A stretch of DNA of 64,000 bases, from the NCBI GenBank assembly GCA_016218545.1, contig JACRDQ010000001.1, positions 1 to 64,000 on the forward strand, written 5' to 3'. Origin of the DNA: Elusimicrobiota bacterium. Its GTDB lineage: Bacteria; Elusimicrobiota; Elusimicrobia; UBA1565; UBA9628. The position numbers and the translations under genes are program-made. The notes beneath the pieces are model-generated. The model was not told where the DNA came from and did no database searches. It saw only the letters and a program-made list of their open reading frames with translations. How positions within the stretch are numbered: position 1 is the stretch's first letter; each line of letters begins with the position of its first letter. Below are positions 7,847 through 16,089 of the stretch, piece after piece.

Positions 7847-10800
7847 GTGAGAAAGCTCGGCGTCGACGTCGGCTCGGCCTGCCTCGGCGCCGTGCTCCTG
7901 GAGGACGGCGCGGTGCGGGAGGCGCACTACGCCGAGCACCGGGGGACTCCCGCGGTCGCCCTCGAAGCCCTGCTCTCCGACCCCAGGTTCGCCCGGTACG
8001 ACGCCGCCGGCGTGACCTCGAGCGGGGAGAGCCGCGGCCGGCGGCTCATCGACAACAGCCTCGCTTTGGTGGAGGGGGTCCGCTTCCTTCTGCCCGGGTG
8101 CCGCAACGTCTTCGAGGTCGGGGCCCAGACCTTCAGCCTCGTCTTCTTCGACGAGTCCGGCCGCTACCGGGAGCATTCCGTGAACCCTCCTTGCGCGGCC
8201 GGGACCGGCTCGTTCGTGGACGCCCAGGCCGAGCGCCTGGGGCTCGACGCGTCCCGGCTCTCGGCTCTGGCCTCGGCCTTCGACGGAAAGGTCCCGTCCA
8301 TCGCCACGCGGTGCGCGGTCTTCGCCAAGACCGACATCATCCACGCCATGCAGGAAGGGCACTCCCTCCAGGCGGTCTGCGCCGGGCTCTGCGAGGGCCT
8401 GGCGCGCAGCGTGGTGGAAGCCCTGGTGAAGGGCCGTCCCCTGGAGGGCCCGGTCGGCTTCGTCGGGGGGGTCTCCCTCAACGCCAGGATCGTCGCGGCC
8501 ATGGAGCGGCACCTCAAGACCCGCGTCGTGGTGCCGCGGCACGCGGAGACCGCGGCCGCCGTGGGCGCGGCTCTCCTGGGCGACCTCGCGGAGGTCGATC
8601 CCCGCAGCGCGCTCGACGCCGGCCACGGCAGGCGCAAGGTGCGGCCCGCGCTCGAGGCCGCCCTGACGGACTATCCGGATTGGAGCTCCTACTCCATCGC
8701 GCAGAGGGGCGAGGTGGAGGTCTTCAGGGAGAAGGGGGCCAAGGCGGACGCGTCCGGCATCCACCTCGGGGTGGACATCGGCTCCACCAGCACCAAGGCC
8801 GTGGCCGTGGACGGCTCCGGGAGCATCCTCTGCGGCCTCTACACGGCGACCAAGGGCGAGCCCCTGGCCGCGGTCCGGCGTCTCATGGACGCAGGGCGCG
8901 AGGTCTTCGGCGGCAGGCTCCCGCCCCTGCTCGGGGTGTGCGCGACCGGCTCGGGCAGGAAGATGGTCAAGGCCGTGTTCCAGGCCGACATGGAGGTCAA
9001 CGAGATCTCCGCTCACGCCGAGGCGGCCGTGAGCCTCTACCCCGAGGCGGACACCATCATCGAGATCGGGGGCCAGGACTCCAAATTCACGCTCCTCTCC
9101 GGCGGGGACGTGCTCTACGCCACGATGAACTACGTCTGCGCGGCCGGGACCGGGAGCTTCATCGAGGAGCAGGCCAAGCGCCTGGGCATCGGCTTGGCCG
9201 AGTTCTCGGCCCTGGCGCTCCAGGCCCAGGCGCCCTATACCTCGGACCGGTGCACGGTCTACATGGAGCGAGACCTGGCCGCCCTGGCGGCCGAGGGTTG
9301 GTCCAAGGCGGGCCTCGCCGCCGCGGTGCTCAACTCGGTCCGCGACAACTACCTCGCCAAGGTCGTGGGCCACAGCCCCATCGGCGACCACGTGGTCTTC
9401 CAGGGAGCCACGGCCCGGAACAGGGCCCTGGTCGCGGCCTTCGAGAGCCTCCTGGGCAAGACGGTCCACGTCTCTCCTTACTGCCACCTGGCCGGCGCCC
9501 TGGGAGCGGCGCTCCTCAGCCGCAAGGCCTCTCCCGGCGTGAAGACCGGCCTCTCCAAGTTCTCGCAGGAAGGCGAGATCAATGTCGGGACGGAGCTATG
9601 CCGCTGCTGCGCCAACCACTGCCTCCTGACCGTGGTGGACGGCGCCGGAGGCAGGGCCGGGTTCGGCATGAAGTGCGGCAAGGAGTACTCGAGCGCCAGG
9701 ATGGCCAAGACGGAGCCGAGCGCCCCGGAGCGGCGCCTGGCCGCGGCCATGGGGCCGCTGGGGAGAGCAGTGCCGGCCCGGGGGGGCCGGAGGCGGAAGG
9801 TCCGCATCGGGTTGATGACCGCGCTCTACGGGTTCGAGCATGAGCCCTTGTGGCGGCGCTTCCTGACGGAGCTGGGCTTCTCCGTGGAGCGCGCGGCCTC
9901 GACGCGGGGGACCTTGGCCCAGGGCAGGGGCCTGGTCAACTCGGATTTCTGCGCTCCCATGATCCTCGCGCACGGCTGCGCGGCCGAGCTCCTCCAGCGC
10001 AAGGCGGACTTCGTGTTCTGCCCGGCCGTGGTCAACGAGCATGAGGAGGGGGAGACGGCGCCGTCGTCGTTCCGCAAGAAGACCACGGACGCCTACTACT
10101 GCTACTACTCGCAGTACCTCCCCACCATCCTCGACAAGCTCACCACCGTGGACCTCAAGGGCAGGCTCATCGCCCCCCTGGTGCGCTTCCACGACCGGAC
10201 TCCCCGGCAGACCGCCGCGGACCTGCACCGCGAGCTCGTCTCGTTCTTCCCGGACCTCACCGAGATCGAGGTCGCGGCCGCTTACCTGAAGGCGAGCGCG
10301 GAGCACGAGGCCGCCAGGGCCTCGCTCGCCGCGTCCTTCTCGGCCAGGCCGAGGAAAGACGGGGTGAGCGTCGTGCTCCTGGGCAGGCCCTACCTGGCGC
10401 TCGACCCGGCCCTCAACCTGGGCCTGCCGCGCCGGTTCGAGGAGCTCGGGGCCCAGGTGTTCTGGCAGGACGAGCTCGACCTCAAGGGATTCGAACCCGG
10501 CTACGCGGCCAAGCATCTGGCCAGGATGCACTGGCACTACGGCCGGACCATCCTCAAAGCCGCGGAGTTCGCGGCGCGCACCCCCGGCCTCTTCCCGGTC
10601 TTCCTCTCGGGCTTCCGCTGCAGCCCGGACTCCTTCCTCATCAGCTACGTCAAGGACGTCATGGGAGCCTACGGCAAGCCCTTCCTGGTGCTCCAGCTCG
10701 ACGAGTTGAGCTCTGACGTGGGCTACTCGACGAGGATCGAGGCGGCCATGAGGTCCTTCGCCCTGGCCGCCGGCCCTGCCGCGCCGGAGACCCGGCAGCC

Positions 10801-11968
10801 CGCTCCCGCGGCGGCCAGGGACGAGAAACCCGAACCCGGAGACACGGTCCTGGTCTCGTACCTCGATCCCCTGGTGAGCCGGTTCTGGGCCGAGTGCTTC
10901 ACCGCGGCCGGCTATCGCGCGGAGCTCCTGGAGCCCGACGAGCGGGCGCTCGCGACCGGCTACCGCCACGCCTCCGGCGGGGAGTGCATGCCCCTGGTGG
11001 CCATCGCGGGCTCGGCCATCAACAAGGTGCGCTCCGAGCGGCTCGATCCGGGCAAGGTCTTCCTTTATCTGCCCACGGTCTGCATGGCCTGCAACTTCCC
11101 GCAGTTCCCGGTCTTCTGCAGGATGGCCGTCGACGCCGCGGGCCTGGGCGGGGTCAAGATCGGGCTCATCAACTGGCTCTCGTCGAGCGGACACCTCTCC
11201 CTGCGCCTGCAGGCCCGCATCGTCCACGCCTACATCGCGGGCTGCGTCCTGCACAAGCTCTATCATCGGATCCGGCCCTATGAGGTCTCCAAGGGGGCCG
11301 CGGACGAGGCGCTCGCCTGGTCCGCGGACCAGGTGAGCGCCGCCATCCTCGGCCGCAAGGACCTCAAGCCCGCCATGGCCGCGGCCGCCGGCCGCTTCAG
11401 GGCCGTGGAGCGCGCCCCGGGCCGCAAGCCCAGGATCGCGGTGGTCGGGGACCTCTACGTGAAGTACAACGACCTGGTCAACCAGCGCCTCCAGGACCTC
11501 ATCGCGGACCTCGGGGGCGAGGTCGTGCTCTCCTCCATCACCGAGTACCCCCTGCACTTCCTCGACACGGACGCCCGGCTCTACGGGGAGGACTCCCGCA
11601 CCTACGGCCTCCTGCGCAGGACCGAGGCCGAGTTCGAGGAGCCCTGCGCGGACCTGCTGGGAGAGCTCGTGGAGCCCGACTATGCGGAGTGCGCCGCCCT
11701 GCTCGAGGAGTACGGCATCCGGCACTTCCTGCCCGGGGAGACCACGCTCAACCTGGCGCGGGTCCTCTACTTCATCAAGAAGGGGCTGGTGGACGCCGTG
11801 GTCCACGTGAACCCCATGTTCTGTTGTCCCGGGGTGGTGACCTCATCCGTGTTCCGCAAGATCCAGGAGGATTTCCGGGTCCCGATCATCGACATCTTCT
11901 ACGACGGGACCGGCAGGCCCAACAGGAACCTCATCCCGCACCTGCACTACCTGGGGAAGAAAGCCTAG
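7847..11968 (+). CDS. Fused double acyl-CoA dehydratase activase with DUF2229 and HgdB-like regions
   Basis: A 1373-residue member of the BadF/BadG/BcrA/HgdC activase-related family. Two ASKHA ATPase domains occur in tandem: GVDVGS near residue 4 with CAAGTGSF near 117, and GVDIGSTSTKA near 307 with CAAGTGSF near 431. The cysteines of the CAAGTGSF motifs bind a shared [4Fe-4S] cluster in known activases. A cysteine-rich segment CRCCANHC follows near 584, then a DUF2229-type domain (about 650-900) and a C-terminal region with CMACNFPQF and NPMFCCPG that resembles dehydratase subunits. Such fusions are common in anaerobes; the natural substrate is unknown. The start codon is GTG, 7 nt after proC. 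The 3' end overlaps convergent murB by 4 bp. Confidence 0.85.
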   Translation: MRKLGVDVGSACLGAVLLEDGAVREAHYAEHRGTPAVALEALLSDPRFARYDAAGVTSSGESRGRRLIDNSLALVEGVRFLLPGCRNVFEVGAQTFSLVFFDESGRYREHSVNPPCAAGTGSFVDAQAERLGLDASRLSALASAFDGKVPSIATRCAVFAKTDIIHAMQEGHSLQAVCAGLCEGLARSVVEALVKGRPLEGPVGFVGGVSLNARIVAAMERHLKTRVVVPRHAETAAAVGAALLGDLAEVDPRSALDAGHGRRKVRPALEAALTDYPDWSSYSIAQRGEVEVFREKGAKADASGIHLGVDIGSTSTKAVAVDGSGSILCGLYTATKGEPLAAVRRLMDAGREVFGGRLPPLLGVCATGSGRKMVKAVFQADMEVNEISAHAEAAVSLYPEADTIIEIGGQDSKFTLLSGGDVLYATMNYVCAAGTGSFIEEQAKRLGIGLAEFSALALQAQAPYTSDRCTVYMERDLAALAAEGWSKAGLAAAVLNSVRDNYLAKVVGHSPIGDHVVFQGATARNRALVAAFESLLGKTVHVSPYCHLAGALGAALLSRKASPGVKTGLSKFSQEGEINVGTELCRCCANHCLLTVVDGAGGRAGFGMKCGKEYSSARMAKTEPSAPERRLAAAMGPLGRAVPARGGRRRKVRIGLMTALYGFEHEPLWRRFLTELGFSVERAASTRGTLAQGRGLVNSDFCAPMILAHGCAAELLQRKADFVFCPAVVNEHEEGETAPSSFRKKTTDAYYCYYSQYLPTILDKLTTVDLKGRLIAPLVRFHDRTPRQTAADLHRELVSFFPDLTEIEVAAAYLKASAEHEAARASLAASFSARPRKDGVSVVLLGRPYLALDPALNLGLPRRFEELGAQVFWQDELDLKGFEPGYAAKHLARMHWHYGRTILKAAEFAARTPGLFPVFLSGFRCSPDSFLISYVKDVMGAYGKPFLVLQLDELSSDVGYSTRIEAAMRSFALAAGPAAPETRQPAPAAARDEKPEPGDTVLVSYLDPLVSRFWAECFTAAGYRAELLEPDERALATGYRHASGGECMPLVAIAGSAINKVRSERLDPGKVFLYLPTVCMACNFPQFPVFCRMAVDAAGLGGVKIGLINWLSSSGHLSLRLQARIVHAYIAGCVLHKLYHRIRPYEVSKGAADEALAWSADQVSAAILGRKDLKPAMAAAAGRFRAVERAPGRKPRIAVVGDLYVKYNDLVNQRLQDLIADLGGEVVLSSITEYPLHFLDTDARLYGEDSRTYGLLRRTEAEFEEPCADLLGELVEPDYAECAALLEEYGIRHFLPGETTLNLARVLYFIKKGLVDAVVHVNPMFCCPGVVTSSVFRKIQEDFRVPIIDIFYDGTGRPNRNLIPHLHYLGKKA

Positions 11969-13029
11969 ACCACCACGGGCTCGATCTCGAGCCTGACTCC
12001 GAAGCGGCCGGACACGGCCTCCTGGATCTGCCTGGCCAGGGACAGGAGCTCGCGGGTCGTGCCTCCGTAGTTGACCAGGGCCAGGCTGTGCTTGGCCGAG
12101 ACTCCGACCCCTCCCTTCCTGAAGCCCTTGGCGAACCCCGCCTTTTCCACGAGCCAGGCAGCCGGGACCTTGGTCAGGCTCCCGGCCGGGAAGGACGGAA
12201 CGGCGCCTTCGATGCCCATGGCGCGGCAGCGTCTGAGGAGCTCGCCGAAGGCCTCCGGGTCCAGGACCGGGTTGGTGAAGAAGGAGCCTGCTGAGACGCT
12301 GTGGGGGTCCGCAGGGTCGAGGACCATGCCCTTGCGCTTGCGCAGGGCCAGGACCGCCTCGCGCACCGCGGCGAGAGAGCCGGGGGGCGCGAGGGCCGAG
12401 GCCAGCTCAGGGTAGCGGACCGTGGGCGCCCCGCCTTGAGTCAGGCGGAACGAGACCTCGGTGACGAGGACGCGGCTGAGAGCGCCGGTCTTGAACCTGC
12501 TCGTCCGGTACCCGAACCCGCACTCCTCAGGAGCGAAGCGGCGCTCCTGGAGGGTGTCGAGGTCCAGGCCGAGGACCGAATCCACGGCATCCGCGACCTC
12601 GGCTCCGTAGGCTCCGACGTTCTGGATGGGCGTGGCGCCGGCCGTGCCCGGGATGCCGGAGAGGCATTCGAGGCCTGCCAGGCCCCTTTCCACCGCTGAC
12701 CTCACGAAGGGGTCCCAGGGCTCTCCGGCTCCGACGCGGGCCAGGGTCCGGTCCCTGTCCTCCTGGAAAACGACGCCCCTCAAGCCGACCTTGAGGACCA
12801 GGCCGGGGAAGCCCTCGTCGGGGAAGACCACGTTGCTCCCCTCTCCGAGGACCTGGAGGGCCAGGCCCTGCTCTGCGGCCCAGCGGACGCTGGCCGTCAC
12901 GGTCTCCAGGTCCGCGGCCTCGCAGAACCAGGCGGCCGGCCCGCCCAAGCGGAGCGTGGTCAGGGGCGCGAGCGGGACGGACGCCCGCAGCAACGACGGG
13001 CGGGAGGGAGGTCCGGGGGGCCCTGTCAT
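11965..13029 (-). CDS. murB: UDP-N-acetylenolpyruvoylglucosamine reductase
   Basis: Reduces UDP-GlcNAc-enolpyruvate to UDP-MurNAc with NADPH and FAD, a committed step of peptidoglycan synthesis. 354 residues, with the FAD-binding segment TLRLGGPAAWF and VLGEGSNVVFPD at the N-terminus, the GIPGTAGATPIQNVGAYG motif mid-protein and HSVSAGSFFTNP, which carries the catalytic Ser, in the C-terminal half. The long YRTSRFK segment fits a MurB of type I. It starts 13 bp after the upstream secreted-protein gene on the same strand and so is probably in its operon. Confidence 0.95.
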   Translation of the reverse strand: MTGPPGPPSRPSLLRASVPLAPLTTLRLGGPAAWFCEAADLETVTASVRWAAEQGLALQVLGEGSNVVFPDEGFPGLVLKVGLRGVVFQEDRDRTLARVGAGEPWDPFVRSAVERGLAGLECLSGIPGTAGATPIQNVGAYGAEVADAVDSVLGLDLDTLQERRFAPEECGFGYRTSRFKTGALSRVLVTEVSFRLTQGGAPTVRYPELASALAPPGSLAAVREAVLALRKRKGMVLDPADPHSVSAGSFFTNPVLDPEAFGELLRRCRAMGIEGAVPSFPAGSLTKVPAAWLVEKAGFAKGFRKGGVGVSAKHSLALVNYGGTTRELLSLARQIQEAVSGRFGVRLEIEPVVV

Positions 13030-13042
13030 GCTCGGGTCGCGG

Positions 13043-15130
13043 TCAGGGGATGAGGAAGAGGTAGATGATGTCCGCGCTCACGTCCTCGATGTGCTTGTAG
13101 TAGTCCTTGTCGAACTTGCCCTCGTTGGTGAGCCTCACGAGCCGGCCCACGTTGTCCGTGGCGCTGATGAGCCACGGGCCCCACCAAGCCGCGGTGGCGG
13201 CCATGTGCGCGGCTTTGACCACGGTGAGGCTCGCCTTGGCGCCGGTGGCGCCCGCTGCGAAGGCCTGCGTGCCCTTGATGGCCGCGGCCGCCTCGCCCGT
13301 GCCCATCATGGCCCACATGATCGGGTTGAAGACCGCCTCGCCCACGTTCTCGAACACGCCCGTGGCCACGCCGGTGACCTTGAGGGCCGTGGACTTCCAG
13401 CCTTCCTCCTCGTGCGCGGCGGATACGAGCCTCTTGCCGTAGGAGCCCATGCCGTAGTCGGCGCGGAGGGTGGAGAAGGCTTCCTTGGCCGAGACCGGTG
13501 CGTCGACCGCCTGGCGCATGAGGTCCGGAGGCAGGGGGAAGGGGTTGGACTGGAGGGCCTTCAAGCGGTTGAGCCGGGTCTGGGAGAAGAGCTCCTTGCG
13601 GCCGCCGGGGGTGAGGCGGTCCAGGAAGCCCTGCTCGTCGACCAGGGCGCGCATGAGCGGGTTGTGGGCGTAGGAGCCGGCCGCCTCGATGCTGTAGGTG
13701 TCGGAGCCGGAGACCGCGCTGATGAGGACCTGGGGCGCGGCCGAGATGCCGGTGAAGAGCGTGGCGCCCACGTCGTCGCAGAACTTGATGGTGTGCCCGA
13801 CCACGGGCGTGTCCATGACCTTGTCCCCGGCCTTGCCGAGCCAGGACTTGCCTTCCTTGACGGTCAGGGTCTTGACGTTCTCCCGGCGGGTGCGCTGCCA
13901 TGCGGCGCCGGTCCAGGCCTCCTCCTCCAGCCAGACCTTCTGGAGCTCGTTCTGGTGGGCCCAGAGTCCCCAGCCTTTCTCCTCCTTCTCGGAGGTGGAG
14001 GTCCACTCCTGCCTGCGGCCGCCGGCCACGTACTCGCGCCAGTAGCCCAGGTCCTCGGATCGGACCGAGCCGTCCACCCCTGCCTCCACGGGCCGCATGA
14101 CGATGAAGCCGGGTCGGCCGGGCCTGCCGCCGGGGCCGCTGGAGGGGAGGAACTGGCCGTTGAGGATACGGCGAAGCCCGTCGGCCCGCTCGAACACGAG
14201 GCTGTAGCGGCCCTGCGAGTCCACGACCAGGCGCACGGCCTTGGCGCCTGCGGGCGCGTAGTCGGCGATGTCGCGCAGGAAATCCGCCAGGGCCTCGGCC
14301 AGACGGTCATCTTTGCGCCCGAGCGCGGCGAATATCTCGGCCGCGATCCGGCGGCTCAGCGCTGTCCTGGCCGCGGGGTCCGAGACGGCCAGGAGGTCCG
14401 CGACCCCGATCTCCAGGGTGGACTTGCCGGTGGCCGGGTCCGTGATCCTGAGGACGTGCTTGCTGAGGCGCTCGACCTTGGGCTGGACCGGCGCGGGAGC
14501 CTGGGCAGCAGGCGCGGCTGCCGGGGCGGTCCTTGCGGACCCGCTGAGCGGAGGGACCTGGACCTGGAGGTCCTTGACCCGGGCGGTCGGGGCGGAAAGG
14601 GCCGGCTTGGAAGAGCGGGAGGCCGCGGTCTGGACCTCCGCGGGGCTGAGCACGATGTCGCCCTGGAAGCGGTTGTCGTCGAAGATCCGTCCCAGGGAGG
14701 CGGAGCCCCTGGCAGCGAGGGCCAGGCCTGCGATGGACCCGTTGCCGCGGGAGTCCCGGCCGAGGGCCGCGCCCAGGCTCGCCAGGCGGCCCGCGTCAGC
14801 CGAGCTCGAGAGGTTCCTGGCCAGGGAAAGGATGCCGCGGAGCTCCGTCACCTCGGGCTTGAGCAGGCTCGCCTCAACCGGGGTCATGGAGCGGTCCGAG
14901 AGCCGGGCTTCGACCGCGTCAAGGCCGCGAGCCAGATGCTCGAGAGAGGCGGTGGGCCAGCCGGCCAGATGGTCCTTCAGGCCGGACCGGATGGAGTCCA
15001 GGGCCTGCTTGGCTCCCAGGGCCGAGAACGAGGTCAGGGTCGTGGCGACCGGCAGGGGCCGGGCCGTGACGCCTGCGTGGACCGGAGAGATGATGAGCGC
15101 CAGCCCTAGGATGAAGCCCGCCCTGAGCAT
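13043..15130 (-). CDS. Large secreted protein of unknown function
   Basis: 695 residues with an N-terminal signal peptide (cleavage after SPVHA). Residues about 20-170 are helical and Ala/Leu/Ser-rich, 175-225 is a Pro/Ala-rich linker, and the rest is a mixed domain with a DNVGRLVRLTNEGKFDKDYYK tail ending in a hydrophobic segment; several hydrophobic stretches near 560-640 may be membrane-associated. No family is recognised. The layout signal peptide, helical region, Pro/Ala linker, then functional domain recurs in the genes at 22.8 and 27.6 kb. A TAGAAT box ends 6 nt before the ATG. It is the likely first gene of an operon with murB. Confidence 0.65.
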   Translation of the reverse strand: MLRAGFILGLALIISPVHAGVTARPLPVATTLTSFSALGAKQALDSIRSGLKDHLAGWPTASLEHLARGLDAVEARLSDRSMTPVEASLLKPEVTELRGILSLARNLSSSADAGRLASLGAALGRDSRGNGSIAGLALAARGSASLGRIFDDNRFQGDIVLSPAEVQTAASRSSKPALSAPTARVKDLQVQVPPLSGSARTAPAAAPAAQAPAPVQPKVERLSKHVLRITDPATGKSTLEIGVADLLAVSDPAARTALSRRIAAEIFAALGRKDDRLAEALADFLRDIADYAPAGAKAVRLVVDSQGRYSLVFERADGLRRILNGQFLPSSGPGGRPGRPGFIVMRPVEAGVDGSVRSEDLGYWREYVAGGRRQEWTSTSEKEEKGWGLWAHQNELQKVWLEEEAWTGAAWQRTRRENVKTLTVKEGKSWLGKAGDKVMDTPVVGHTIKFCDDVGATLFTGISAAPQVLISAVSGSDTYSIEAAGSYAHNPLMRALVDEQGFLDRLTPGGRKELFSQTRLNRLKALQSNPFPLPPDLMRQAVDAPVSAKEAFSTLRADYGMGSYGKRLVSAAHEEEGWKSTALKVTGVATGVFENVGEAVFNPIMWAMMGTGEAAAAIKGTQAFAAGATGAKASLTVVKAAHMAATAAWWGPWLISATDNVGRLVRLTNEGKFDKDYYKHIEDVSADIIYLFLIP

Positions 15131-15136
15131 ATGGAT

Positions 15137-15142
15137 ATTCTA
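15137..15142 (-). promoter_or_regulatory. -10 box TAGAAT, leaderless start of the 15.1 kb secreted protein
   Basis: On the minus strand TAGAAT ends 6 nt before the ATG at 15130. Confidence 0.5.
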
Positions 15143-15223
15143 AGTCCGCAAAGACATGGGGTTCAGAGGCCTAGGGCCCAGGCCGGAGTAGGGCTAAGGA
15201 CCTAATGATCGAGCCCTAAGTGG

Positions 15224-15229
15224 TATCAT
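15224..15229 (+). promoter_or_regulatory. -10 box TATCAT, leaderless GTG start of the DNA glycosylase
   Basis: TATCAT ends 6 nt before the GTG at 15236. The divergent spacer also holds three TAGGGC-type motifs (15172, 15189 and, inverted, 15212-15218). Confidence 0.5.
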
Positions 15230-15235
15230 CAATAG

Positions 15236-16024
15236 GTGAGAGGCTGGCTCCTGACGCGGCATTTCGACTTGAGGCAGACCCTGGAGTGCGGCCAGTTCTT
15301 CGATTGGTCCCGCGGCAGCTCAGGCTATCAGGTCCGGGCATGCGGACGCGTATTCGAGGTCAGCCAGGAAGGCGATAGGCTCACGTTCTCTGGCGTTGAA
15401 AAAGCCTTCATCCAGCGTTTCTTCTCATTGGACCACCAGCCGGCGGCCATCCGGGCTCGCCTTCCTCCGGACCCCTGGCTCGACAAGGCTTTCGCAGCCT
15501 ACGGCAGGCTGCGCCTGCTCAGGCAGGATCCCTGGGAATGCCTGGTGGCGTTCCTGCTCAGCCCCGTCTCCAACATCCCGCGCATCCAGCGCAACCTGCG
15601 CAGCGTCCATGACGCGACCGGGTTCGAGCCTTCCAGGATGAGGCCTGCTCTCCTCAAGGGCTTGGGCCTGGGGTTCAGGTGGAGGTTCCTCGACTCAGCC
15701 GCCCGCCGTGTCAACAAACAGGGGCTGGGCCGCTGGCGCAAGCGCGGGCCTGCGGCCATGCAAGGCATCCTCGGAGCAGGACCCAAGGTGCAGGATTGCG
15801 TGCGCCTCTTCGGCTACGCCGACTACTCGGCATTCCCTGTGGACACCTGGATCCGCCGCGCGCTGCAGGAACTCTACGGGGTCAAGCTCAAGGACCGGGA
15901 GCTCCGGCTCTGGGCCGGGGAGCGGTTCGGGCCGTGGGGGGGCTATGCCCAGCAGTGGCTCTTCGCCTGGTCCCGCTCCGAGAGGAGATTCCTCAGGCCC
16001 GGACGTATTCCTGCCAGGCCTTAG
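15236..16024 (+). CDS. 8-oxoguanine DNA glycosylase/AP lyase, OGG1 type
   Basis: Excises oxidised guanine and cleaves the abasic site. 262 residues with an OGG N-terminal domain (TLECGQFFDW) and a HhH-GPD fold. The motif GAGPKVQDCVRLF supplies the expected catalytic Lys, and FPVDTWIRR supplies the essential Asp. The GTG start is supported by a TATCAT box 6 nt upstream. The final eight codons run into a 72-bp stretch that is a damaged copy of the carB 3' end read in antisense, so the original C-terminus has probably been replaced. Function should survive because the catalytic domain ends upstream. Confidence 0.85.
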   Translation: MRGWLLTRHFDLRQTLECGQFFDWSRGSSGYQVRACGRVFEVSQEGDRLTFSGVEKAFIQRFFSLDHQPAAIRARLPPDPWLDKAFAAYGRLRLLRQDPWECLVAFLLSPVSNIPRIQRNLRSVHDATGFEPSRMRPALLKGLGLGFRWRFLDSAARRVNKQGLGRWRKRGPAAMQGILGAGPKVQDCVRLFGYADYSAFPVDTWIRRALQELYGVKLKDRELRLWAGERFGPWGGYAQQWLFAWSRSERRFLRPGRIPARP

Positions 16025-16071
16025 TCGGCCGCGGCCCTGCGGATGCGGCAGCCGTTGGTGAGCTCCTCGGT
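16000..16071 (-). pseudogene. Remnant duplicate of the carB 3' end
   Basis: Bases 16000-16022 match 17755-17777 at 22 of 23 positions and bases 16023-16071 match 17864-17912 at 47 of 49; the 86 bp between them in carB are missing here. The intact carB 3' end lies 1.75 kb away on the far side of the ankyrin-caspase gene. This is a decayed partial copy, not a gene. Confidence 0.8.
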
Positions 16072-16089
16072 TGGGAGCTCGCCAAGCAG

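Noticed and set aside
7817..9487. Long minus-strand ORF opposite the activase gene
   Set aside because: Shadow of a high-GC coding region; no recognisable domain and no promoter.
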